A stretch of DNA of 64,000 nucleotides. Source: Przewalskia tangutica (taxonomy: Eukaryota; Streptophyta; Magnoliopsida; Solanales; Solanaceae). The DNA is taken from assembly GCA_029844215.1 (NCBI GenBank), contig CM056727.1, positions 23,287,450-23,351,449 on the forward strand, read 5' to 3'. Every line of letters starts with the position of its first letter. Position 1 is the first letter of the stretch. The notes below the pieces were generated by a model. It worked only from the letters and a program-made list of their open reading frames with translations, was not told where the DNA came from and did not search any database. The position numbers were made by a program, and so were the translations under genes. Shown in pieces: positions 33,960 through 48,100 of the stretch.

Positions 33960-35885
33960 TGACTACACTCGACTACTTATTACCTTTCTACCCTAACGTG
34001 TGTCCTCAACAACCCATATCTAATATCATGTCCTTAGTAAGTTGCGCCTGCTTCATATCCCGTATAATCACCTCTCTCCAGTATTTCTTCGGTCTACCTC
34101 TACCCCTCATGAACCCGTCCATAACCAACCTCCACACTGAGACATTGGCTCTCCTCCGTACATGTCCAAACCATCTCAACCTCAATCCCACATCTTGTTT
34201 TCCACTTAGGGCACTCTCACTCTGCCTTGGATATAATCATTTATAATTATGTCTCTCCTCGTATGCCCACACATCCATCTTAGCATCCTCATCTCCGTCA
34301 CTCTCATCTTTTGGGTGTATGACGTCTTAATTGGCCAACACTCCACCCCATATAACATAGTCGGTCTAACCACCACCCTATAAAACTTACCTTTTAGTTT
34401 TGGTGACACTTTTTTTGTCGCACAAGACTCCAGATGCAAGCCTCTATTTCATCCACTCTCCTCTAATACGATGTGTGACATCGTCATAAATCTCTCAATT
34501 CCCTTGGATGATAGACCCGAGGTACTTGAAGCTTCATTTTCCTCACATCCACACATGTCTCAAGGTCGACCCGGTTGCTGAACTTACACTCCAAGTATTT
34601 TGTCTTGATCCTACTTAGCTTGAACTCTTTAGATTCCAGAGTATGTATTCAAACATCCAGCTTAGCGTTCACCCCACTGCAAGTCACATCAATCAGGACT
34701 ATGTCGTCTGCGAATAACATACACCATGACACCTCCACTTGGATTTGTCGCGTCAACCCATATATCACCAATGCAAATAAGAATTGGCTAGGAGCTGGTC
34801 CCTGGTGCAGCCCCACTATCACATGAAAGTGCTTTGAGTCTCCTTCCACTGTCCGTACCTTGGTTTTGGCTCAATCATACATATTCCTAATCGCCCTAGT
34901 GTAAGCCACATATACACCTTTAGCCTCCATACATCTCAAAATAACCTCTATATAGACTTTATCGTATGCATTCTCGATGTCGGTGAAAACCACATGTAAG
35001 TCTCTCTTCCTCTTCCTGTACAACTCCACTAACCTCCTAATAAGATGAATAACTTCTGTAGTCGAACGCTCCCGCATGTATTCAAATTGGTTCTTGAAAA
35101 TATATACGCCTCTTTTCACTCTCATATCCACGACCCTTTTCCAAACTTTCATAATGTGATTGAGCAGTTTGATACCCCTATAATTGTTGCAACTATGGAT
35201 ATCACATTTGTTCTTGTACAAAGGAACCATTGTACTCCACCTCAATTCTTCGGGCATTCTCGCCATCTTAAAAATGACGGTCAATAACTCAGTTAGCCAC
35301 TCCAAGTTTGTCATGCCTATGCTCTTCCAAAATTCAACTGGGATCTCATCCGACCTGGTCGCTCATCTCCCGCGCATCCTGCGAACAACACCCTTAACCT
35401 CTTCAATCTTGATGCTTCCACAATACCCAAAGTCCCGGTACTTATCAGATTGCTCTAATTCTCCCAGCACAATGTCTCTATCTCATTTTTCGTTCAAAAG
35501 TTTATAGAAGTAAGACTGTCGCATTTGCCTAAAATGCGCGTCCTCCACCAGTACTTTGCCGTCGTCGTCCTTGATGCACCTCACGTGATATAAGTCGCGG
35601 GCCCTCCTCTCCCTCACCTTAGCTAGTTTGTACAATTTCTTATCCCCTCATTTTCCTCTAATTCAACATATATGCGTTCAAAGCCACCATTTTCGCCGTC
35701 GTGACCGCCAACTTTGCCTCCTTCTTTGCCATCTTATACAGTTCGCTATTCGTCCACTTCTCCACCTCATAGTTGCTTTCTGCCAATTTCTCATACGCCA
35801 CTTTCTTCTCATCCATCTTCAACTTTACCATTCCCCCATCAATCCTCTCGACGCCCACCACGATTACCCCGGAGACCCCTAACAC
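33960..35885 (-). pseudogene. RTE-type LINE reverse transcriptase, decayed
   Basis: Reading down the minus strand, pieces in different frames give the order of a non-LTR reverse transcriptase: an upstream helical segment (35658-35885), then RT palm parts with MARMPEELRWSTMVPLYKNK, NYRGIKLLNHIMKVW, and FTDIENAYDKV (34871-35314). The catalytic box is CMLFADDIVLID in 34649-34849. The post-RT region has LYGVECWPIK (34206-34439), and the C-terminal block has RWFGHVRRR and GRGRPKKYWREVI (34006-34191). Several frameshifts and stops separate the pieces, and no endonuclease domain is recognisable, so the copy is 5'-truncated and dead. It lies between ACD11-like exon 2 and AIR9, where the missing ACD11-like exon 1 would be expected. 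Confidence 0.88.
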
Positions 35886-35889
35886 TTCA

Positions 35890-37250
35890 ATAGTTAGAAT
35901 AATGTCATTATTTAAGAAGATTTTGGTTCATATTCGACCAGACACGCTCATTTATCAGCACTATTAGCATGCTCACGTTTTTATTGAACCCACTTGGTGA
36001 AAATTCTTTCTTCGTCACTGTTGACAAGTGGAACTGTGAGGTTGGAGTTTAAAAAAAAATTAGAGCTTACACTAATAATATATAAATTGTAATAAGAATC
36101 ACCAACGAAATAATATTAAGGGATTATATCACTTATGCAACCTTGTGATAAAAACATATAAGCTTCAAATAAATATCATTATTGAAAAAATGTAAAAAAA
36201 AAAATAGTTTACTCATGATATGGAAAGTGAATTTCTTCAAACACACTTTCTTGAGTTTCAACTTTTAGTAGTGAAGTTTCAGTATTGTGCACTAGAGTTC
36301 AAAAAGACATGGTTACAAACAAATTTATCTTATAAAAGTGAATAAAGAATATCTCCAGCACACATTTTAAAATATTTGTGTGTGTGTTTTAACTAGAAGT
36401 ATTTTTATTCAAATTTTACGTTTTCTTAAAAATCGATAAACGTTAAATAATTTTATAATAATTAAATATCAATTAGCCGTCCAAAAAATTAGAATATCCT
36501 GAATTTTGGGGGTCAAAGTTGTCGTTTTCATACCTTTCAATTATTAAGAAAGACCAATAAAAGTATGCAGTACAATCCAATAATCATGTGGAGACATGCT
36601 AACCCACAATAATTAAATACCATATAAGTACAAATTCTCTAAGAATAAATTATCAATGAGTATGTCAGATAAATTATGAATATGTGACATGAAGTTCATC
36701 CGTAAAAGTTGATAGACAAAAATAAAATAAAATAAGAAACACTATTACTTTGCATAATGAGATGTGTATTAATTTAACAAGACAGACAAATGCCACTATT
36801 TCTAGCAGGTGAATAATGCAAAAATTCAAATTTGAAAAGTGGGATTATATAATAAGTTATTTAGGTTTACTCCCTAAACCTAAAGTATCAAATTTGAAAA
36901 ACAGCACAATATTCATGGCTTAAAAGTCAATTCAGACAACTGACATTTAAATTTTTTAAAAAATCCAACTACCACTAAACTATTATGTGAAAAATTTCTG
37001 CACTATGTCAGATTTTTAAAAAATACACTATTTTAAAGTGTTCTACACGCATTCGTTGATAATTCTGAAGAGTCCGAACAACATAATCCTCAATTATTCT
37101 ATTTTGTGTATATAAGTTATCCCATGCGGAATTCAAAAAAGATAGGAGTAATAAATTCATATAAAAATTATAGTATAAATTATCTGGCGTAAATTATATC
37201 AATATTATTTATACAAAAAATGAAATATTTACCAACAAATAAAATATAAA
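35890..37250. other. AT-rich intergenic spacer and distal AIR9 promoter
   Basis: No exon, RNA gene or defined transposon was recognised. Searched by eye on the minus strand for an ACD11 first exon without success. Near 36380 there is a short TG run. Confidence 0.5.
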
Positions 37251-37409
37251 ATAACCTTGTGCCACAATGTTTACCAACTGACTCCAATAGTCGTTACCTA
37301 TTCCTTCTGGAAGGATAACGAAAAATTTGAATGTTCCCCGGGCACAAAATACTCACCCGCGTGCAAACAACGGTTGCGGATTTCAGGAAGAAAGCAATGT
37401 AATAATGTA

Positions 37410-38218
37410 ATGCACTCTCCTTATCAGCTTCAGTTACACTTACTCTCTCTCTCTCCTACTTTACCTCGCTTTTTCCCACGACTCCTACCCTCTACTACTA
37501 ATACTCTCTAGTCTCTACTACTACTTCCACCCAAAACCCTAAAGAAAAAAGCACCAAAAATGGTCCAAGTGTTTTGTTGAACTTCCTTTTTCACCAGATC
37601 TACACTCTATCTAGGTACATACGAAAACGCAACTGTTTTCTTGGTCTTTACTGTGGGTTGGTGTTGGAATGTAGGAAAAAAGGGTATTTTTCTTTGCTTT
37701 AAAGAAGCTGCATTCTTGTCTTGTTTGTTCATTTTTGAGTGGTGATTTCTTACTTGGGGTTGTTTAGGAATATGGGAAAAGGTGCTACAGTTTTAGTTAA
37801 AAGAAGCTGCATTATTTATTGCCTTCCTTTTTTGGGTTTCTTTGGAAGTTTAGCTGCAAAGCTGCTGTTTTGTTCATTTTGTGTGGTGGGTTTTAATTAC
37901 TGGGTTGTTCTGGAAATTGGATATAGAAGTTCTTGAATTTTAGCCCAAAAATGTGCATTCTTGCCTTTTCTTTCTTTATTACGAGGGAATGTGACAAACA
38001 GTTCTTGAATTTCAGCTAAATATGCTGCATTTTTGTGTTATATTTGTGACTGGGATTTTTTGGTTCTATAATTTCTACTGTGCTTTCATTGAATGTCGGT
38101 GCTGCTTTGTATAGTGTTTTTTCTACAAAGAATATGTCTGTTGTGCTAATTTAGCTTGCTTTGGTTTTGACAATTTGAACTGGTTCAGAGATAATTGTTC
38201 TTGAAGAACTGGTTGCAA
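37410..38218 (+). promoter_or_regulatory. AIR9 5' leader: CT-rich start, uORF and probable leader intron
   Basis: 37430-37560 is strongly CT-rich (CTCTCTCTCTCTCC and similar), common in plant 5' UTRs. A 6-codon upstream ORF starts at the ATG at 37560 and ends at the TGA at 37578-37580. A likely leader intron runs from GTACAT at 37615 to the AG at 38187-38188, followed by about 30 nt before the main ATG at 38219. The intervening sequence is T-rich and intron-like. The transcription start was not located. Confidence 0.5.
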
Positions 38219-39130
38219 ATGGATGACCCGGTTTTAAAATCCAATGAAGACTCAGTGGAAGAGAGCCAGGGTCTAGAGATAACAGAGAAGCCATCTCTGC
38301 CGCAGGATTTCATTGAACAGCCACAGAGTTCAGAGTCACTCAAGCAATCATCAGCAGAGAGTGTGAAAAAATCAAGGACAGTGAGATCAAGTTTAACAAC
38401 TCAAAATGGGGTAACAAATACTGGGACAGTGAAGAGGCGAACTGGAATAACAGATGGCACTGATTCTAGTAGTCCCAGAGGTGTCAAATCGTCTCTGACA
38501 AAATCAACTGTTAGTAGCACTTCACGACTTTCAGGAACAACTCCAGTCACAAGAAGGAGTAGCACTGGTGGTTTGCCTGAAAAGCAGCCAATAACGGTAA
38601 CTAAAGGACCTAGTGGTAGTGTTGGTTCAGGGACTGCTAAAAAGACCAGTTCTTTGGCTACAGATCCTATTAGGCGATCTCTTCCTGAAATGCGGAAAAC
38701 CACATTGCCTTCGACCAATGTTAAAACTACAACTCGATCAAGTATCTCAGAGACTAGAAGATCAGTTCCCATTTCACCCCTTGCAAAGACTCCAAGAGCA
38801 TCGGTTAGTTCCGATGCAAGCAAGCAAGAATCTGTTAAGAAGACCTCAGCTAACTTATCATCACCATCACTTTCATCTGCAAGGAGGAGTGCCTCTACAT
38901 CGTTGGACAGTACTGCTAGTAGTGTCTCAACTAGGAAGTTAACTACGAAGTTGTATTCTCCATCTGCACGGTCACCTTCTGTTTCCACTGGATCGAAGGC
39001 TGGTTCATCGTCAAAATCGGTGGACAAAAGTACTAGTTCAGCCAGCAGGAAGAAAGGGGGGACTCTTGAGAGTCGTGATTCACGCCTTATTATGCTTCCT
39101 CAAGTGGAAATCAAAGCTGGCGATGATGTG
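38219..39130 (+). other. AIR9: AIR9 exon 1: basic Ser/Thr-rich microtubule-binding region
   Basis: One 912-bp exon encoding residues 1-304. It is rich in Ser, Thr, Lys and Arg (SSLTKSTVSSTSRLSG, TRRSSTGGLPEKQP, STRKLTTKLYSPSARSPS) with almost no hydrophobic clusters and ends LPQVEIKAGDDV. In AIR9 this region binds microtubules; similar basic Ser/Pro-rich tails occur in other MAPs. The 626-bp open frame on the opposite strand here is a shadow of the Ser-codon bias. Confidence 0.9.
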
Positions 39131-42100
39131 GTAATAACTTGTCTCTCTATTCTTCATTTTGCAAAAAATAACTTTAGTTGGCGTCAAATTGAAGATAAAT
39201 GAGAACATTTGTTCCTTTTACCTCTTTTGAAGGTGAATAAATTACCTTTTCATATCAGCTGCTCTACTAGTACTGTAGTACCTCTTTCTTCTAAGGCTTC
39301 TCTTTAAGAACAATGATCACAGGTTTAGGAATTATGGTAAGGGTCACATACGGTATTGAAAGGGCTTAAAGGAGAGCTACTCGGTTCTCAAGCATCAAAT
39401 TGTTGGTTTTAGTGCTGATTGTGAAACATATATCTGTATTCCATTTTTAGATCCTTGTGCTGTGGGTTGACCTTATCATTAAAAAAAGAACCGTGTGCAG
39501 TGGCTTCCCATGCATTTACCTAATCCTCATATCTCATGCTATATCTAAAGCATTCCATAAAATCCCGTTAGCATATACAAAATCCCTGTCTACATTATAG
39601 ATGTCACATGTTTGGAGTTGGTTAGTGATGCTGAATTCATGTACAACTTATAGAAGCATATGTATAGATAATCAGGGTATTTCTGTTTTTTTTCCCTCTC
39701 TTTCTCTTTTCTGGATGTTATGACAGCACTTTCTTTGTGCTGATTTTTTGACATCTCTAACACTTGCCTCTTAGAATGAAAGAATTCCATAAAACCCAAT
39801 TAGTTTGTCCCTCTTTTTTAAAGTTAAACCTCCATATAATTTTAGCTATTGCAGACACTTTTTCACACAAATTCCACTTATCTACCGTGATTGGTTCTTC
39901 TACCTACCAGAATAAAAAGAACACGATTTATGACGCTAATTATGCTTTTGAATTATACATTTTAACAGAAAAGCGTTAAAGTACATACTCAAGTACACAC
40001 TATTTTTAATTGCTTTTGATGGAGTATACATTAAATTTATTTTGCTTTGAACTATTCCACTTCACCTAAAAGCTTCTAAATATACATTAAATTCATCGGA
40101 TACCCTTTTGTTCAGAGGAGAGAAGGTTTTCATTGATTGTCGTCTATTGATTAGTATGATTGTGGGGGCTCCTCTCTTGTGACGAGAAGTGCTTGATCTA
40201 CTTGTTTAATCATCTGTATTTTTTTTTGATGAAGTTGATTTCATTCATGACATCCAGTAGATGCAAATTGGTTACTTGATCATCTGTAAACTTGGACTAT
40301 ATGTTATATTAGATGCTCTCTAATGTGTTGTTAGATGCTCTCGAATGTGATGTATATCATCTTGTTGATAGAAAAATGTTGCTCAGGCTATCTATTGATG
40401 GTATTTCTCTGTGTCACGCCCCGAACCTGGGCCTGAACGTAACACGGCACCCGATGCCTGACTATATGTGACCGAGCGAACCAACTGGCTGGCTTAATCA
40501 ACATGACGTATAAATATATATTGAAAGTGAAAAATAAACTTAACTCATGCTGATCTACTAAGGTCTAACTGAATAATTAACTGAAAGTTTGGAATACTGA
40601 ACAAGTCTGAAAGATAAGTATTGTAGTCAACAAGCTAACATAGAGCATATGATAAGTATTGAAAGATAAGTATTGAAAGATAAGTATTGTTCTCCATTTT
40701 GCTTCAGTTGAAACTCTTTTGGTTAGGTCATATGATATATTCCCTTCATTAGAAAAAAGGTTCTTTAGTAATCTTACTAACTATTGAACCTTCGTCCATT
40801 CATTTTTCATCAAGCGCTTGGATCGGAGGGGCCACAGAATACGTAGTCTCGACAATGGTGGGCTGAACTTGTCGCCAACTTTAGAGGTAACTTATAGTGA
40901 TTCCATTTTATTTTACATTTATGAGGTAACTAGAATGAACTAACTCTCTGTGTAGGATTTTGGAGGAACTTAGGAGCATTTAGGTTGAGTTGGTGTTGAC
41001 TAATAACAATGCTTATATTTGTTTATAAATGTATTCTATATGGTTTAGTTCAATTTTTATGGAACAGTTGTGGTCTTAATGAAGGGGCTGGTAGAGGGCC
41101 CCGGAAAAAAAGATATAGCTCGTCCCATCTGGGCTCCAAGAGTGCTATCTGTGATAAATTTTAACTACTGAATTGAGATTTCGTGTAGTATTATGTGGGT
41201 ATAATAATACAATGCTGCCATTAATGCATAACATACCCAGTGTAATCCCACAAGTGGGGCTGCCTCTAATGCGCTTGACTTTGAAATTCTGTTTGCTATA
41301 ATATTTTGAGTTTTGAAGAATGGCTTTCTACTCGTTAGCATGACATTTACACTTCCAAAAACATACATAATCTTCAAGAAGGAGATCGCTGGCATGAACA
41401 GAAAGCTCTCTGTATAAACAAGGTGGCCGAAAAAGACAAACTTTGCTCATTAATGTGCTTTCGAGGTAACACAACCAATGTACAGGAGCTGAAATACAAG
41501 TGTATGTATATGCTGGCTTTTATGGTGCAAATTTCAGGACGTACATGACATTCACAGAATGATAGATTTCATTAGCACTCTACAGGAGGACCTACTGAAA
41601 AAAATCCCGTCCTTTTGTTTTTTCCATTGTAGGGGTTATCTCACTTTTATCACAGTGCAGTCACCTTCTTGGCGTTTGGCTATATTCCGTTTATAAAATC
41701 TTTTGTTTACTGATAGGAAAAAAACTTGAATGTGCACTTTTGTGCTTCCCGAAAAGGTGCATTAATATATATAGGTTACTTTATATACAAGTCTGAAGCT
41801 GTTCTTTTACGTTTGATGATGACTCTAGTATCTATTGGTAGTATAGTACTTTAAAAAGATTGAAGTGGTTGGTGTGTATCTTTCCTGATCTAGGAAGCTG
41901 CAGTTATTATTTCGAGTACTCTGAACAAAGGTACTGTATTACTAATTTATTTCGTTTTGCAGTTTGTTTACCTCAGGGATAATCTCTTATCGGTGTTGGA
42001 TGGTATTGAGATACTGACTAGGGTGAAGGTCAGTTTTCTTTGTATATTTCTGTACAGTCAAAAAGTGTATTTCTTCAAAATTTAAGCTCTGACACTACTT

Positions 42101-45100
42101 GCGAAGATGATGTAACTCTCTAGTTATTTTCACTCATAGAAATATGGTTTATTGATAGTTGTCTTCTTAGGTTCTTGATTTGAGCTTCAATGATTTCAAA
42201 GGTCCTGGATTTGAACCACTTGAGAATTGCAAAGCCCTTCAGGTCAGCACTTTTCTTGATGTCTTTTTATTTGAAAGACTTACATGCCTGATGACGGTTA
42301 CTCTTTCAGTGATAAGGCTCTGAAAAAATTTCTCATTCGTGTTCAACTTTTTGACCTTTTAGCAACTCTATCTTGCTGGAAATCAAATTACATCACTCAT
42401 AAGCCTTCCAGAGCTTCCCAACTTAGAAGTAAGTCTCTAAACGTCTGCCCCACTGCTTGCTCATACTCAAAGCAGTTTTCACTATCCATATTCAATGTCT
42501 CTTCTCTAGCTTATTGTTGTTTTCTTAATTATCTAAGAGAAAAAAAGCATCAGCTTATTGTTTTTCCCTATGGCTGTTAAATTTCAGTTCCTATCTGTTG
42601 CTCAGAATAAGTTAAAATCTCTTTCAATGGCCAGTCAGCCTCGGTTACAGGTTATTCTCTGATTTTCATCTTTTGGTTCTTCTTGCTGCTTGTATGGTTA
42701 GAACCTACATCACTTTTTTTTGCAGGTCTTAGCTGCTAGCAAGAACAAAATCTCTACATTGAAAGGATTCCCTTATTTACCTTCTCTTGAGGTTAGTAAT
42801 GAACATCTCGTCAGTTTGTGTTTGTAAATGGTGAACATCATGTTTCTATTTGGTAAAGGAGTGATAATTACTGTTGTTTGTAGTGGTGGCAAGTGGGAAT
42901 GTGCACAATGCATGTTCCTGATTTGACAGACTATTCAAAGGAGTTACAACATTAGAAAGTTTTAAGGGGTCATAACTGGGTAATCCAATAAAGTCACTGA
43001 GTTTAACAGGTAAATTGAGTAACACATTTTTGAAAATAAACAGATGGCAAGATGATACACTCTGTCTCCACTCTTCTTAAATAAATCATGAAGGAACTTA
43101 GTCAATGAGATTCATTTTTTTTACTGTTGCTCTTTCCTCTTAGAATCATGAAGCTACAAGTGTTAACGGCATAATTTGGTATAGTACCAACTGAATCCTT
43201 TTCCCTATATCACTAGAAGTGCTATTGGTAACAACAACAACAAAAACAACAACATACCCAGTGTGAGCCTACTGGTAATAACGATCCACATAAAACGGCT
43301 GCATAGCCCAAATTCCATTTATGTGTTCTGATTAATCAAAATTACTCTTATGTCTTGTAGTTTGAATTACTAGTTTTTTTATTTCTTATATGAATCTCGG
43401 CATCTACTGAAAGAACCAAATCAATGAAGGAAAAAACAAAAGATATAGGCATATTAAAAAAATCACGTAGTTATCTTTTTTTCTATTATTTTTTTCGCTT
43501 GCTCTTTTCATTTTGGCTTTTATGGAAGATGGAAAGATAGAGCCAACGAGGGTGAACCATTGACAGAATTAGTGTATCCCTCTCTGTTCCCAATTAATTT
43601 ACTTAAGTGGTCCGAGTATCTCAGATGCCTCAAAATATTTCTGAAAAAAAGCTATCTTATGGTGACGGGCTCCGGGTAATATATAAGTATGCATAAGGTT
43701 TGTTTAACTCATTCGTGTTAGACTGGTGACTGGTCATATGACAAAATAAAGAGAGATCCTGATAGCTATAATATGCACCACATCTAGGTAGAAGTGTTAA
43801 ACTAAGCTTACAGTTACATTAACCTTGTAAAACAAAAGGTTACAGTAGCATCACTTATTTATCTCATGGAATAGCTGAATAGGAAGCTTTCTACTTGTCA
43901 TCTTCTTTAAAAGAAAACCTTTTTTGGATCTTGACTTGGTTCAGTAAATTCCTGATAACTCATAAATTGATAGAGGACACTGAAAGCTCTCTCTATTTGA
44001 GTGCACATATGAGTTAGAAGTGTTCTATATATTAATGTGCACGTACTATTCCATATTTAGACCTTTTTTATATAGAATGCTGTATTATATAGTATGCCAA
44101 GGATGTTTATTGAGTTGCCTGAGTTTTGCTCTTTTCCATGATGATCTGCAGCATTTACGTGTGGAGGAGAATCCTATCCTTAAGATGCCTCACCTAGAGG
44201 CAGCTTCCATTTTGCTTGTGGGTCCTACTTTAAAGAAGTTCAATGATAGAGGTACAATACTTTGGTCAATCCTTGGTTTTCTTATGGTAGCTGCATCCTT
44301 TTCTTTCTGTTGAATATGATTTCTCATTTCTTAGGTTTGCTTGTTGTTTCCTTCTAATGGAAATTATATCGGGATTTAGTTACTACTCTTTTACAATCTG
44401 ATTCTGCAAATTCCTCTCATATAACTTGTTACCTTCTGATGCAAAATCTGCTTTCAGATCTCTCCCGTGAGGAGGTAGCACTAGCTAAACATTATCCTTC
44501 TCACACTCCCGTGTGCATCAGAGGTGGTTGGGAATTTTGTCTTCCAGAACAAGCTGTTGGTGAGTTTTCAAGGAACTGCTGTTATTTTATTGGCCGAATT
44601 CAGTGATTATCTCTCTATCCGTATTTTTTCACGTACAAAAAGTTTCCTAACACCCTCAAGTAGTGTTAGTTGAATGGATACCAGATGTGTAAGATTTTGT
44701 TTGTTGAACTGGGTGATATGCTGTGTTGTATACACCAAGTCACCAAGATAGGTTTGGGACATATGCATGCTTAAACGTTAAACTTTGACTAGTCTATTGA
44801 GATTGGATTAGCATCTGTTACTGTTAGGAGCAACTCCTTGTGGGGTCCAATCTTATTCATGCGACGACGCACAATGTTTAATCAAGTGGGCTTGGAATTT
44901 TTTTTGTTTTTGATTTCTTCTTTTGTTTACCTTATTTCAAAATTCTGATGGTTAGAGCCAAGATAAAGGTGTAGAACAGTCTCGTGAGGAGATATAAACA
45001 AAAGTTAAGAGGCTATAGGAGAGAGAATTCAACTTTTCTCTTCAACGATAACTTGGAGAAATCTCCGGCAGCATTGGAAGATTTTACCATAATGCTGCAA

Positions 45101-48100
45101 GAAAATCCAGTATGTGAAGGGAATTTAGATGTCAGTTTTTTTGAATCAGCAAATATAGCTAGATTCTACCATAATGCTATGCTGTAAGGGGGTTCACGTG
45201 ACTGCTTCCATAGAGTTGTTTGTGCTATTTAGAGTTTTTTATGCTCCTAATGTTTTGGTGCATTCCCACAATTATATACCTGCTCTTTGATGCTCACTGC
45301 ACATCCTACTATGTGCCAGAATGGTATTCCCTACCGATCTACATTCTCCAGAAAACGTTGATTTTGTGTGTGTATTTTTTTGTTCTGTCTATGTGGATAG
45401 CTGCTTGGAGCTTGAAGAGAATCTATGTTGGTGCTACTGCACTTAGCTTGATGGGCATGCATTAGTTCAGTGACACAATTATAATATTTGATGTTTGAAA
45501 AGCAGGATAATGTGCGGGAATAAGACAAACAAAACTAGAGCTAGAGGGTAATCTCACATGATGTGTTCTCGATTTTTTTTTCATATAACCAAATACAAGA
45601 GTCTTGTAGGAATTTGATGACACATATCAAGAACATAGTATTAAATTTGTACTCTTGAAGCATAATGCATATCACTTGTTGCATAGATGATTGGATGGGA
45701 TTCTGGGGATGGAAATTTTTTGTTTAGTGCTCTTGCAATCTAGTACTTGTATATCGGGGATTTACCACTTTTTGTTTATTTATAAAAAAGATCTTGCACA
45801 GATAGCCGGTTGGATTCACTATTTACTTTCCCAGACAGTATACATATACACAAATGACAAATCATACACGGTTAATACACATTATATATGAATTTTACAT
45901 AAATTATACATCAGCCGGCTATGTTTAGTTTAAACGGTTTGAGTGGGTGGCTATTTAGGGTAATTCTTCTTTATATATAAAATATAAGTACAAATAAGAA
46001 AGTGAAGCATTCTTGATGTATGTTTGGTTTCAAACATGCTTGCTAGTTGCATTTCATCTGTGTACAGTTGAGAGTGCGTTTACCTAATTAGGTTATCATC
46101 TTATAATTTTGTATAATGGAGCTTAAATTGATGTCTTCTCTCAGATATATAACACAATGTGTATGCCAGCTGATTTTCTTTCTTTCAGTTTTTTTTTATC
46201 TCTGTAATACTTTATTTTTGGATAACTGTGGTGGTCGGCCCAGCTTGTGCACCTCGGCTAATTCATCTCTCTAATACTTCTCTCTTCGGCAGATTCAACT
46301 TTTTGCTTTCTGCTTGAGCAATGGAAGGAACAACTTCCTCACGGATTCCTGCTCAAAGAAGCCTTTATAGACTGGCCATTTGAGGAAGATGCTTGCTATT
46401 GCCACTTCAATTTTGTCAAGGATGAAGCTGAGAGTATTGATTCAGGCATAAACTTGAAATACCAATGGTTCATAGGAGAGAGAACTCCATCAAACTTCAT
46501 AGAAATACATGGTGCAACGAAGGAGGTAATAGTTTCCCGCTGCTCTATTTAAGGTTCTGTGTTTCTATATCCATGAGATATCATTATATGATTTTAGCTT
46601 CTTATGATCAGTTCTATTGGCCAAAGCATGAAGACATTGGTAGAATCTTGAAAGTGGAGTGTACCCCGAAGCTGGGAGAGACAGAATATCCCACTATTTT
46701 TGCAATATCTTCTCCAGTTTCACCTGGTATGTTATGTTTTTTGTATATAGGAAATAACAAAATAATGATGAAGTGACTTATCAGAAAAAAAAAGTTAACG
46801 TTGAAATGATGTGTCTCTCTCTGAGATTTTTGAAAATTACAAAGATCGAACTGAGTTTGTGTTTGATATAAAAAAACAAATTGATACAGATTGTTGAACT
46901 CACATCGGATATTAGATCCTCTAACCCTTCATCAGATATGTACGCCGTTATTATTTTTGAGAAAGTGGGAACAGTTGAAATGCAAATATATGTTTGAGGA
47001 TTTTATTTCAATTTCTAAATATGCAAACATATTCGCTTGCTAATTTATGCTATGTCCTTTCTCACCTAGGAAGATTGTTAAATGCTTGGGCAATGGTAAT
47101 CAGAATCAAACAGGGATTATTGAGAATCCTGCTAGACCTTATGGTTTTTATCTACTCTGGTCCAACCAACACGACTAGGGGCTGCTAAGGTGCTACATTT
47201 GGCATGTGTCTTTGTAGTTAAACCTCAGAAAAGGAAGAAAAGAGAAGAAAACAAGAAAAACATCCCATTTGACAGATTTCAAAGAACTTGTTAACTGCAA
47301 CTACTTGTCAGAAGAAAGTGTGCGTTTTCATATCATTAAGAACCAAGTCAAGTCTCTCAATGCAAAGGAACACAGTTCTGAATTCTTTTTGAGAAGTATA
47401 ACTAACTGTTCAGAAAAAAAGCTGAAATTTTAAATTAGCTAGAGAAGGTATATCCAATCCTGTGCTGATGTATTAAGAAAGATATAGGATCTGTTGCGGT
47501 ATTGCCTCTATCATCTTCAATGGCTGGTGTTTCTGCTGAAGTGTTTTTATTTGTGTGACTTACTGTAGTGTTGGTTAACTGTCCCTTGCTTTTCTATGCT
47601 TTGTCAGTTATAATATCTTTTGTTCTGTTTCTTGTTCCTTAATTCATTTTCCATTTTTTGGTAAAGGAACTGGACATCCGAAAGTATTGAAGATTGAAGT
47701 ATGTGGGGATTTATTAGAAGGAAATATAATCCGAGGCCATGCAGAAATTGCATGGTGCGGTGGAACTCCAGGGAAAAGCATTTCTAGGTGAGATGATCTT
47801 CTTAAATTGCAGTTATAGGACTTGTCAGATTTTGAAAATCCTAATGTTCCCCAAAACTTCTCCACCATTGACATGAACTTGTGACTTTCTTGCTTAACCT
47901 TTTTCAGTTGGTTAAGGAAAAAATGGAACAGCAGTCCAGTGGTCATTGCTGGTGCTGAAGAAGAGGAATATCAGTTGACCCTTGATGATGTTGATTCGTG
48001 TTTGATGTTTATGTATACTCCTATGACAGCGGAAGGTGCCAAAGGAGAACCTCAATATGCTATAACAGATTATGTGAAAGCAGGTATGGAGTTGGTGTTC

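Larger units (their letters stand above)
40815..44251 (+). other. AIR9: AIR9 exons 2-8: leucine-rich repeats, one repeat per exon
   Basis: Exons 2-7 are each 63-72 bp and phase 0 at both ends. Each encodes one LRR of the SDS22 type (RLDRRGHRIRSL, FVYLRDNLLSVLDGIEIL, VLDLSFNDFKGPGFEPLENC, QLYLAGNQITSLISLPELPN, FLSVAQNKLKSLSM, VLAASKNKISTLKGFPYLPS). Exon 8 (44152-44251) gives the cap, HLRVEENPILKMPHLEAASI. Residues about 305-472. The strict one-repeat-per-exon layout points to growth by exon duplication. Confidence 0.88.

Noticed and set aside
38401..39027. 208-residue open frame on the minus strand opposite AIR9 exon 1
   Set aside because: Shadow of the Ser/Thr-rich exon; no family motif and the plus strand is clearly AIR9.
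44984..45187. 67-residue plus-strand frame in AIR9 intron 9
   Set aside because: No splice context that fits AIR9 and no recognised domain; possibly a transposon scrap but not supportable.
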